22,204 nucleotides of DNA from positions 1 through 22,204 of the forward strand of contig DATHRK010000054.1 in assembly GCA_035465395.1 (NCBI GenBank), written 5' to 3'. Position 1 is the stretch's first letter. Each line of letters begins with the position of its first letter. This DNA is from DATHRK01 sp035465395. GTDB lineage: Bacteria > Gemmatimonadota > Gemmatimonadetes > Longimicrobiales > RSA9. The translations under genes and the position numbers were made by a program. The notes beneath the pieces were generated by a model. That model did not search any database and was not told where the DNA came from. It saw nothing but the letters and a program-made list of their open reading frames with translations. This document shows positions 1 to 6,220 of this stretch, in pieces.

Positions 1-326
1 GCCTCGAGCCGACGCGCGAACTCCTGGTCGCTCGTGTCCGGGTCGCCGATCGCATCCGCGAAGCGCGCCCTCTCCTCTTCGAGCTCCCGCTGGAGCTCCT
101 GGCGCGCCGCCCACCCGCGCTCCAGGATGTCGCCGAGGCGCTCGGTCTGCCGCGCTTCGAGGGACAGGCGCCGACTCGACATCTCGAGGAAGCGCTGCTG
201 GAAGTGGCGCTCCATCTGCCGCGGCGGCGGGCGCTGCGGCCGCGCCTGCGCCGCCAGGGCCGTCGAGGCCAGGATGGCCGCGAGCATCGTCACGACCGCC
301 ACCGCGCCTGTCCGGGTCTGTGTCAT
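1..326 (-). CDS. Spy/CpxP-like periplasmic protein, C-terminus cut by window edge
   Basis: Only the first 108 or so residues are present; the gene runs off the left edge. It opens with a short polar segment (MTQTRTG), a hydrophobic stretch at about residues 8-25 and an Ala-x-Ala-like site near residue 26, which is a plausible Sec signal peptide. The mature part is rich in Gln, Arg and Glu and looks helical. It contains LSLEARQTERLGDIL, resembling the LTxxQ-type repeat of Spy/CpxP periplasmic chaperones and metal sensors. Its ATG shares one base with the anti-sigma stop (TGATG), so it is the third gene of the sigma/anti-sigma operon and probably its effector or sensor. The family assignment rests on one short motif and composition, so it is tentative; a generic secreted coiled-coil protein is the alternative. 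Confidence 0.6.
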   Translation of the reverse strand, partial: MTQTRTGAVAVVTMLAAILASTALAAQARPQRPPPRQMERHFQQRFLEMSSRRLSLEARQTERLGDILERGWAARQELQRELEEERARFADAIGDPDTSDQEFARRLE

Positions 327-853
327 CACGACTCCAGCTCCTCCAGAAGGGCCTCGATTTCCGCGTCGGTCAAGGCATCGAGGGAGGGCGCTCCGGCGAT
401 CACACCGTCGTCGCCCGGCCACGGCAGGATCGCGAGCCCGACCTCCTGGAGGAGCTCCGCGTCCTCGGCGGGCACCGCGTCGGGCCCGAAGCCGCCGCGC
501 ACGACCACCGCGCCCACCAGGAGCACGCCGGCCAGCGCCGCGGCCAGCGGCAGGCCGCGCAGCCACGCCGGTCGCGTGACCGGGTGCAGGGCGACGCCCC
601 GGCCGCCCTCCCGGAAGGCCGCGATGTCGGTGGCCCGAGCCGCCGCGTCGTGCGCCGCCAGCACCCCCTCGGCGAAGCCGGGCGGGGCGCTCCGACGTGC
701 TTCGCCGAGCCCGCGCAGCAGATCGAGCTCGGCCGCACAGTCGCCACACCGATCCACATGCGCCTGCGTCTCGGCGGCCTCGAGCGCGTCGAGGTCGCGG
801 TGCAGGTGGTCGACCAGCCGGTCGCGGAACCTCTCGCACGTCCCATCGTTCAT
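326..853 (-). CDS. Anti-sigma factor with zf-HC2 zinc finger and one membrane segment
   Basis: This 175-residue protein has the usual layout of a zinc-binding anti-sigma factor. The N-terminal domain carries H32-x3-C36-x2-C39 (AHVDRCGDC), the signature of the zf-HC2 anti-sigma domain that clamps ECF sigma factors. A single hydrophobic helix at about residues 100-118 would anchor it in the inner membrane, leaving an acidic C-terminal tail (about residues 120-175) outside. The ATG overlaps the upstream sigma stop as ATGA, and its own TGA overlaps the next ATG as TGATG, so the three genes are translationally coupled. By family knowledge it sequesters the cognate sigma factor until an envelope or redox signal releases it; the signal cannot be read from the sequence. 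Confidence 0.85.
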   Translation of the reverse strand: MNDGTCERFRDRLVDHLHRDLDALEAAETQAHVDRCGDCAAELDLLRGLGEARRSAPPGFAEGVLAAHDAAARATDIAAFREGGRGVALHPVTRPAWLRGLPLAAALAGVLLVGAVVVRGGFGPDAVPAEDAELLQEVGLAILPWPGDDGVIAGAPSLDALTDAEIEALLEELES

Positions 854-1419
854 GCGAGCCACTCCCTGAGCCGTTTGATGCCCATGTGGTAGTTTACCCT
901 CATCGCGCCCTCGGTGGAGTCGCAGGCGTCGGCGATCTCGCGGTAGCTCAAACCCTCGAACACCCTCAACGTCACCGCGAGCCGCTGCTTTTCCGGCAGC
1001 GCATCCAGCCGCGTTGCGATCCGCGCCGCCTCCGTCCGCGCGAGCGCGATCCGCGACGGGTCCTCCCCTCCCGCCGGCTCCGCCAGCGCCTCGAGCGACC
1101 GCTCGCCGCGACGCTTGTCCGCCCGCAACGCGGAGCGCGCCGTGTTGATCACGATGCGCACGAGCCACGTCCGGAAGGCCGCGTCTCCCCGAAATCCATC
1201 GAGGGCGCCGAGCGCCTTCACGAACGCATCCTGCGCGACGTCGGCCGCGCGATCCTCGTCGCGGACCACGCGGTATGCGGCGTCGAAGGCGGTGTCCTGG
1301 TGCCTGCGCACGAGCAACTCGACCGCGCGCTCGTCGCCGGACCGCGCCAGCTCGACGAGCTGGGCATCGTCTGGCCCCTCTGCATCAGGGACGAACCGGA
1401 CGGCCGCGGGATCGGTCAC
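850..1419 (-). CDS. ECF-family RNA polymerase sigma factor
   Basis: The protein has both ECF sigma domains. Region 2 runs from about DDAQLVELARSGDERA to the NTARSALRADKR segment and includes the conserved DVAQDAFVKAL core helix. Region 4 (LPEKQRLAVTLRVFEGLSYREIADACDSTEGAMR, split here as LPEKQRLAVTL and EGLSYREIADA) is the helix-turn-helix that reads the -35 element. I chose the GTG at 1419, giving 189 residues, because the in-frame extension to a GTG at 1521 adds 34 Pro/Asp-rich residues outside the family core. Neither start has a clear Shine-Dalgarno sequence, so the longer form is possible. The stop overlaps the anti-sigma ATG (ATGA). No GGAAC-type ECF promoter was seen upstream, so autoregulation is not supported by sequence. 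Confidence 0.88.
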   Translation of the reverse strand: MTDPAAVRFVPDAEGPDDAQLVELARSGDERAVELLVRRHQDTAFDAAYRVVRDEDRAADVAQDAFVKALGALDGFRGDAAFRTWLVRIVINTARSALRADKRRGERSLEALAEPAGGEDPSRIALARTEAARIATRLDALPEKQRLAVTLRVFEGLSYREIADACDSTEGAMRVNYHMGIKRLREWLA

Positions 1420-1590
1420 CGACGTTTGGACGGGTCCCGCGGCAGGAACGTTAAGCGATTGCGGGGGGTGCGGATCGGAGGATACGCCGTCGCGCTGCGG
1501 GTCTCGCGGAGGTCGCGGCACGGGAGGGGGGGCGCGTAGGGGCGCGCGGCGGCCCCGGGGGGACGCCGATCGACAACGCCCCCACCGGCT

Positions 1591-1884
1591 CTAGGCCAGC
1601 GCCTCGTCGGCGACCTGGGCCCGCATTTCCTTCGACGGCTTGAACACCGGCACCGTCCGAGACGGCACGTGGACCCGTTCACCCGTGCGCGGATTGCGGG
1701 CCATTCGGGCCTTGCGCTCCCTCACCTTGAACGTGCCGAAGCCCCGGATCTCGATGTGGTGGTGTGCCGCGAGAGCGTCCTTGATCGCGTTCAACAGCCC
1801 GTCCACCACCAACGCGCAGTCCTTCTTGGTGATTCCAGGACCGATAGCGTCCGCGACCTGCTCCACAAGGTCCGCCTTCGTCAT
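1591..1884 (-). CDS. HU/IHF-family nucleoid DNA-binding protein
   Basis: A 97-residue protein of typical HU/IHF length. It begins MTKADLVEQVADAI, has the dimerisation helices, the conserved IEIRGFGTFKVRERKAR strand, and the DNA-bending arm ARNPRTGE with the intercalating proline. The end KPSKEMRAQVADEAL also matches the family. It would bend and compact DNA and assist replication and recombination. The ATG at 1884 is preceded by a good Shine-Dalgarno (GGGAGG, four bases before the ATG), so this start is firm; the in-frame upstream extension is not needed. It may be made separately from carA, because a short hairpin with a T run lies between them. Whether it is HU or an IHF subunit cannot be decided by eye. 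Confidence 0.93.
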   Translation of the reverse strand: MTKADLVEQVADAIGPGITKKDCALVVDGLLNAIKDALAAHHHIEIRGFGTFKVRERKARMARNPRTGERVHVPSRTVPVFKPSKEMRAQVADEALA

Positions 1885-1924
1885 GTTGCCTCCCGTACCC
1901 GTGCCTGCGATCAGAATCTCCCCG

Positions 1925-1967
1925 GACGCCGCCCCGCGCCCGACCCGTGGCGATCGGGCGGCGCGTC
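1925..1967 (-). repeat. Imperfect inverted repeat in the leader of the HU-type gene
   Basis: The left arm at 1925-1943 and right arm at 1954-1967 are complementary with a bulge, including an uninterrupted 6-bp GCCCGA/TCGGGC stem. Transcribed on the minus strand, it would fold about 40 bases before the HU start codon. It contains a 16-base sequence (1944-1959) that recurs exactly in the coaBC leader. No function is known to me; an RNA or DNA regulatory site is possible. Confidence 0.4.
1944..1959. repeat. 16-base sequence identical to one in the coaBC leader
   Basis: First copy of CCCGTGGCGATCGGGC, in the leader of the HU-type gene, within the inverted repeat at 1925-1967. The second copy is at 21324-21339. 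It can form a CCCG/CGGG stem with loop TGGCGAT. Confidence 0.6.
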
Positions 1968-2013
1968 TCCCGCGACGCACGGAGGCAGATTCAGCGCGTT
2001 GATTTGCCCTCTG

Positions 2014-2030
2014 AAAACCCGCTCCGCGGG
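2014..2030 (-). terminator. Possible weak rho-independent terminator after carA
   Basis: On the minus strand the sequence reads CCCGC-GGA-GCGGG followed by TTTT: a 5-bp all-GC stem with a 3-base loop and a four-base T run, about 38 bases after the carA stop. Position and orientation suit termination or attenuation of carA before the HU-type gene. The stem and T run are both short, so it may only be partial or may be chance in GC-rich DNA. Confidence 0.4.
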
Positions 2031-2067
2031 CGAGGCGCGCCCACCATAAGTCTCTGTGGCGTAAGCG

Positions 2068-3183
2068 TCAACCCCGTTTCTGCCGATCCTCCATCCGGGC
2101 GATGAAGCGGTCGAACAGGTACGTGGCGTCATGGGGTCCCGGGGCCGCCTCGGGATGGTACTGGACGGCGAACACGGGGAGCGATCGATGCGCGACGCCC
2201 TCGACCGTCCCGTCGTTCAGGTTCCAGTGCGTGACGACGAGGTCCGGGGCGCCCTCCACGGCGCCCGCCTCGTCCGCCCGGATCGCGAAGCCGTGGTTCT
2301 GGCTGGTGATCTCGACCGCGCCGTCCTCGACCCGCTTCACCGGGTGGTTCCCGCCGCGGTGCCCGTACAGGAGCTTGTAGGTGGAGCCGCCCCAGGCGCG
2401 CGAGACCAGTTGGCAACCGAGACAGATGCCGAATATCGGGATGCCGCGCTCGCCGGCGGCCCGCACCATCGCGGCGGCGTCCGGAATGGCCGCCGGATCG
2501 CCGGGACCGTTGGACACGAAGATGCCGTCCGGGGCGAGGTCGACGATCTCGTCGAGGGTGGCCCGGGCGGGCAGTGTGTGGCTCTCGCAGCCCCTCTCGG
2601 CCAGCATGTCGAGCGAGCGGCTCTTCACGCCGAAATCGAGCGACGCCACGGTGAAGCGCCGCTCCCCGACCGCCGGCGTCACGTAGGCCTCGTCGGTGGT
2701 CACCTCGTACGCGAGGTTGCGGCCCTCCATCGACGGCTGCTCGCGGACTCCCCGCAGCACCTCCTCGGGGTCGCCGCCGGCGGGGGCGATCGCCGCGCGC
2801 ATGGCGCCGGCCGAGCGGATGTGGCGGGTCAGCGCGCGCGTATCGACGCCGCTCAGCGCCGCCACGCCCTCCGCGCGCAGGTAATCGTCCAGCGTGCCCT
2901 CGGAGCGCCAGCCCGACGGCGCGGTGGCCAGGTCACGGACGACAAACCCCGCCACCTGGACGCGGCGGGACTGGGGGTCGGTGCGGTTCACGCCGTAGTT
3001 GCCGACCTGAGGCGCGGTCATGACAACGATCTGGCCGGCGTAGGAGGGGTCGGTCAGCACCTCCTGGTAGCCGCACATCACGGTGTTGAAGACGGCTTCA
3101 CCGTGCGCCGGTCCGGGAGCGCCGAACGCCACGCCCGGGAACGAGCGTCCGTCTTCGAGCATCAGGTAGGCGTCGCGCTTCAC
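2068..3183 (-). CDS. carA: Carbamoyl-phosphate synthase small (glutaminase) subunit
   Basis: CarA hydrolyses glutamine and passes ammonia to CarB for carbamoyl phosphate, the precursor of pyrimidines and arginine. The 371-residue length fits the family. The N-terminal domain starts LMLEDGRSFPGVAFG and contains the GYQEVLTDPSYAGQ motif. The class I amidotransferase domain carries the nucleophile C254 in GICLGCQL and H343/E345 in VQYHPEA. The usual GICLGHQ histidine is Cys (C257) here. The GGNHPVK and SQNHGFA motifs are intact. I chose the GTG at 3183: it gives the family-length N-terminus, with a GAGG just before it, although spacing is tight. carB is not in the window. The promoter must lie in the 3184-3386 divergent region; a TAGACT -10-like hexamer sits at 3257-3262 on this strand. 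Confidence 0.96.
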   Translation of the reverse strand: MKRDAYLMLEDGRSFPGVAFGAPGPAHGEAVFNTVMCGYQEVLTDPSYAGQIVVMTAPQVGNYGVNRTDPQSRRVQVAGFVVRDLATAPSGWRSEGTLDDYLRAEGVAALSGVDTRALTRHIRSAGAMRAAIAPAGGDPEEVLRGVREQPSMEGRNLAYEVTTDEAYVTPAVGERRFTVASLDFGVKSRSLDMLAERGCESHTLPARATLDEIVDLAPDGIFVSNGPGDPAAIPDAAAMVRAAGERGIPIFGICLGCQLVSRAWGGSTYKLLYGHRGGNHPVKRVEDGAVEITSQNHGFAIRADEAGAVEGAPDLVVTHWNLNDGTVEGVAHRSLPVFAVQYHPEAAPGPHDATYLFDRFIARMEDRQKRG

Positions 3184-3386
3184 GGCCTCGGCTTCGCTTC
3201 CGGGTCTTCGGCGGTGATGACGGCAGCGAGATCCCCTCGACCCCGCTGGTGGCGGCAGTCTAGCGCGGCTTCCGACGCGGCGACAGGTGCGGGCGACCCC
3301 GTGGCGCACGCGGGCCGACCGGCGGCGCCACGGGTCGGCCGGCGGCGCGCTTGCCCCCGCCCCGCCCGCCCTCCACCTTCGCGGCC
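3184..3386. promoter_or_regulatory. Divergent carA / rnh intergenic region
   Basis: About 200 bases separate the starts of carA (minus) and the RNase H-like gene (plus), so both promoters should be here. On the minus strand TAGACT (3262-3257) resembles a -10 box, but no good -35 lies upstream of it. Nearer rnh are two tandem copies of a 20-base unit (3311-3330 and 3331-3350). Neither gene has a strong Shine-Dalgarno sequence. Assigning individual sites is inference. Confidence 0.4.
3311..3350. repeat. Two tandem copies of a 20-base GC-rich unit upstream of rnh
   Basis: The units at 3311-3330 and 3331-3350 share CGGGYCGRCCGGCGGCGC: within the first 18 bases they differ at two positions. The period of 20 bases is close to two helical turns, which would suit paired protein binding, but GC-rich low-complexity duplication is an equally simple explanation. 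Confidence 0.45.
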
Positions 3387-3980
3387 GTGCCCGATCTCGT
3401 CTTCATCCACGCCGACGAATCCTGCCTCGGCAACCGTCGCGACCGCGCCTCGCCCGGGGGCGCCGCCGGCGTCGTCGAGGTCTGGAAGAAGGGCCGCTGG
3501 GCCCGCCGTGACTACTGGATCAGCGAGCCGGCGACCACCAACAACCGCATGGCGTTGCGCAGCGCGATCGAGCCTCTGCGCGCCCTCCGCCGGGCGTGCC
3601 GCATTCGCTTCACCTCGGACTCGCAGTACCTGATCCGCGGCATGGACGAGTGGATCCACGGCTGGAAGCAGCGCGGTTGGAAGCGTAAGGGCGGGCCGAT
3701 CGAGAACCTGGAACTCTGGCAGGAGCTGGACGCGGCGACGCAGCGCCACGATGTCGTCTGGCACTGGATCCGGGGTCACGCGGGCCACCCGCGCAACGAG
3801 TACGCGAACCACCTGGCGATCGAGGCCGCGAAGCAACGGACGCGCAGCGGCGGATTGGTCCAATCGGGGCTGGACGACTGGCTGCTCGAGGAGCGCGACA
3901 AGGGACGGTACCTCGACTTCGATGATCTCGCGGGGCCGGCGGGGGCGTGGCCGACCCTGTCGCTGCCGGGCGACGGCTAG
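3387..3980 (+). CDS. RNase HI-family protein with altered active site
   Basis: A clear RNase HI homologue of 197 residues and the only plus-strand gene. It keeps the HADESCLGN strand with D10, the substrate-contacting TTNNRM segment, D78 in TSDSQYL, the basic handle WIHGWKQRGWK, and the RGHAGHPRNE loop with H131. Two of the four metal-binding carboxylates of E. coli RNase HI are replaced: the Glu48 position is Ala56 (NNRMALRSAI) and the Asp134 position is Asn141 (NEYANHL). A C-terminal tail of about 45 residues, ending LDDWLLEERDKGRYLDFDDL and a short linker, follows the core. I chose GTG at 3387 over TTG at 3351 because it puts the first Asp at residue 10 as in E. coli; neither has a good Shine-Dalgarno. 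It may be weakly active, use E11 or E62 instead, or only bind hybrids. Its stop shares CTAG with that of lipB. Confidence 0.85.
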   Translation: MPDLVFIHADESCLGNRRDRASPGGAAGVVEVWKKGRWARRDYWISEPATTNNRMALRSAIEPLRALRRACRIRFTSDSQYLIRGMDEWIHGWKQRGWKRKGGPIENLELWQELDAATQRHDVVWHWIRGHAGHPRNEYANHLAIEAAKQRTRSGGLVQSGLDDWLLEERDKGRYLDFDDLAGPAGAWPTLSLPGDG

Positions 3981-4645
3981 GGGGCGTCCATCCTCACGCC
4001 CGCTGCGAATTCCGCCGCGAACGCGTCCGCCACCCTGCGCCGCACCTCGCCCATGTCGGGCGCCTCGCCCAGAATCGCCTCCATGGACGTGACCGGGCGG
4101 CCGCGGATGCCGCACGGCACGATCGCCCCGAAGTAGTCGAGCCGCGGGGCGACGTTCAGGGCGAAGCCGTGCGAGGTGATCCACCCGCTCGAGACCCGGA
4201 CGCCGATGGCGGCGACCTTGCCGGCGTCGGTCCACACCCCCGTGAGGCCCTCCTCGCGCCGCGCGGCGATCCCGTACGTCGATAGCGCGGCGATCAGCAC
4301 CGCCTCCAGGTCGCGGACGTAGCGATGCAGGTCCCGGCGCGCGTCGGGGAGCGCGAGGATGGGGTAGCCTACGAGCTGGCCGGGGCCGTGGTAGGTGACG
4401 TCGCCGCCGCGGCCGGTCTCGTGGAGCTCGATGCCCATCAGTCGGCGCTCGGCGTCGGTCGCGAGGATGTGCTCCTCGTCGGCGCCCGTGCCGAGGGTGA
4501 TGACGTGGGGGTGTTCGAGCAGGAGCAGCCGGTCGCCGATCTCGCCCGCGCGGCGGCGGCGGACGAGGTCGGCCTGTACCGCCAGCGCTTCGGCGTAGGG
4601 GACGGTGCCGAGGTCGTGGACCTCGAGCGTTGCGTCCACGGTCAC
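3977..4645 (-). CDS. lipB: Octanoyl-[acyl carrier protein]:protein octanoyltransferase
   Basis: LipB moves octanoate from acyl carrier protein to the lipoyl-domain lysine of proteins such as the E2 encoded just upstream; LipA would then add sulfur (no lipA in the window). The 222 residues contain the family signature RGGDVTYHGPGQLVGYPI, the acyl-binding lysine K143 in DAGKVAAIGVRV, SHGFALNV and the catalytic C178 in IVPCGI. The GTG at 4645 is 32 bases after the E2 stop, so this is the last gene of the dehydrogenase operon. A second in-frame GTG two codons on is an alternative; no Shine-Dalgarno favours either. Its TAG stop overlaps the TAG of the convergent rnh on the CTAG palindrome, so neither gene has a separate terminator. 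Confidence 0.96.
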   Translation of the reverse strand: MTVDATLEVHDLGTVPYAEALAVQADLVRRRRAGEIGDRLLLLEHPHVITLGTGADEEHILATDAERRLMGIELHETGRGGDVTYHGPGQLVGYPILALPDARRDLHRYVRDLEAVLIAALSTYGIAARREEGLTGVWTDAGKVAAIGVRVSSGWITSHGFALNVAPRLDYFGAIVPCGIRGRPVTSMEAILGEAPDMGEVRRRVADAFAAEFAAGVRMDAP

Positions 4646-4677
4646 CGTCGGGCGCGCGTCGCGCGGGGGGGTCGCCC

Positions 4678-6207
4678 CTACGCGGCGTCCTCCGGCACGG
4701 ACTCCATGACCTCCTTCAGTCGCGACAGGAAGCGCGCGGCGTCGGCGCCGTCGACGATGCGGTGGTCGTAGCCGAGCGAGAACATGGACCGCTTACGGAC
4801 CAGGATCGCGTCCTGGCCGTCCACCTCGACGACGACGGGGCGCTTCTCGATCGCGCCGGTGCCGAGGATCGCCGACGTGCCCTCGGGGATCACGGGCATG
4901 CCGACGTACGTGCCCAGCACGCCGGGGTTGGTGATGCTGAAGGTCGCTCCCTGGATCTCGTCGGGCAGCAGCTTCCGCTCGCGGGCCCGTGTCGCCAGGT
5001 CGCTGATCGCCCGGGCGATGCCGACCAGCGTGAGCTCGTCGGCGTTGCGGATGACCGGCACGATCAGGCCCGGGTTCAGGTCGACCGCGATACCCAGGTT
5101 CACGTTGCCGCGGTAGATCAGGTTGTCGCCCGAGACGGTCCCGTTGACCATCGGGAACTCCGGCAGCACGCGGGCGACGGCCTGCGCGACGAACGCCGTG
5201 TAACTCACGCTGACGCCCTTTTCGGCCCAGCGCGGCTTGCCGGCGCGCCGGGCGCGGTCGATCGCGGTGAAGTCGATCTCGATGAACGAGTGGACGTGCG
5301 GCGCGATGCGCTTGGCGCGGACCATGTGGTCCGCCGTCAGCTTGCGCATCCGGCTCATCGGCTCGACGCGGTCGGCCTCGCGGACACCGAACTCGGGGTG
5401 CTGGACCTTGCCGTAGAACGCCTTCCAGAGCGCCGCCTCGTCCAGGACGCCGCCCGTCGGCGCCGCAGGCGTCGCCACGGACGCGGCCGGAGCTGTGGGC
5501 CGGGCCGGCGCTTCCGTGGCCGCGGCGGGGGCGGCCGCTTCGGCTCCGCCTCCCTCGACGTAGGCGAGGATGTCCTCCTTGGTGACGCGCCCCGCGCGGC
5601 CCGTGCCCGATACGGCCGCCAGGTCCACGCCGTGCTCCTCGGCGATGCGCCGGACGAGCGGCGTGGAACGGCGGCGCAAGCGCTCCTCGGCCGTCTCCGG
5701 CCCGATCGGCTCCACGGCCGGCGAGGGCTCGTCGCGGAGGGCGTCCGGCGCCGGCCGATCCGACGGCGCGTCGGCCGCCTCCGACTCGGGGGCGGGCTGC
5801 GCGGCGCCGTCGGCCTGCGGGTCGGCCGCGGGGGCCGGGTCGGCGGGTGGCGAGCCGCCGTCGGGGATCGACTCGGCTTCGGCCGTCGCGGTGGCCGCGC
5901 CAGAATCGCTGCCGCTGGACGCGCCCGCGCCGCCGCCGGATGCCGGGGCCCCGCCGTTCGCGCCGGCCTCGGTGTCGATGAACGCCACGACCGTGCCCAC
6001 CTCGACCGTCTCGCCCTCCTGCACGCTGATCTCTACCAGCGTCCCCGCCGCGGGGGCCGGGATCTCGGCGTCCACCTTGTCGGTCGAGATCTCCAGGATC
6101 GGCTCGTCCCGCTCGACGGAGTCGCCGACGGCCTTCAGCCACTTGGAGACGGTGCCTTCGGCGATCGACTCGCCCATCTGGGGCATCGGGACTTCGATTC
6201 GAGACAT
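4678..6207 (-). CDS. 2-oxoacid dehydrogenase E2 component (dihydrolipoamide acyltransferase)
   Basis: This 509-residue protein has the full E2 architecture. The lipoyl domain (1-78) carries the modified lysine K44 in EISTDKVDAEI. A long Ala/Pro/Gly/Ser/Glu linker (about 80-180) follows. The peripheral-subunit-binding domain (about 185-220) reads STPLVRRIAEEHGVDL to GRVTKEDILAYV. After a second Ala/Pro linker comes the catalytic core with the active-site YDHRIVDG near the C-terminus. It transfers the acyl group from E1 to CoA in the cytoplasm. It starts 13 bases after the E1beta stop. No E3 gene is in the window. Whether the substrate is pyruvate or branched-chain oxoacids cannot be fixed from E2; E1beta carries FFEHKKLYR, which I associate more with branched-chain-type enzymes, so no symbol is given. 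Confidence 0.94.
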   Translation of the reverse strand: MSRIEVPMPQMGESIAEGTVSKWLKAVGDSVERDEPILEISTDKVDAEIPAPAAGTLVEISVQEGETVEVGTVVAFIDTEAGANGGAPASGGGAGASSGSDSGAATATAEAESIPDGGSPPADPAPAADPQADGAAQPAPESEAADAPSDRPAPDALRDEPSPAVEPIGPETAEERLRRRSTPLVRRIAEEHGVDLAAVSGTGRAGRVTKEDILAYVEGGGAEAAAPAAATEAPARPTAPAASVATPAAPTGGVLDEAALWKAFYGKVQHPEFGVREADRVEPMSRMRKLTADHMVRAKRIAPHVHSFIEIDFTAIDRARRAGKPRWAEKGVSVSYTAFVAQAVARVLPEFPMVNGTVSGDNLIYRGNVNLGIAVDLNPGLIVPVIRNADELTLVGIARAISDLATRARERKLLPDEIQGATFSITNPGVLGTYVGMPVIPEGTSAILGTGAIEKRPVVVEVDGQDAILVRKRSMFSLGYDHRIVDGADAARFLSRLKEVMESVPEDAA

Positions 6208-6220
6208 GGCGTCTTCGGCG

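Noticed and set aside
1522..1590. Possible terminator between the HU-type gene and the sigma gene
   Set aside because: C and G runs can pair, but no T run follows on the minus strand and no stable single stem stands out.
3180..4235. Minus-strand frame of 351 codons across rnh
   Set aside because: It is antisense to the RNase HI-like gene, whose motifs are clear, and overlaps lipB. Its sequence shows no family.
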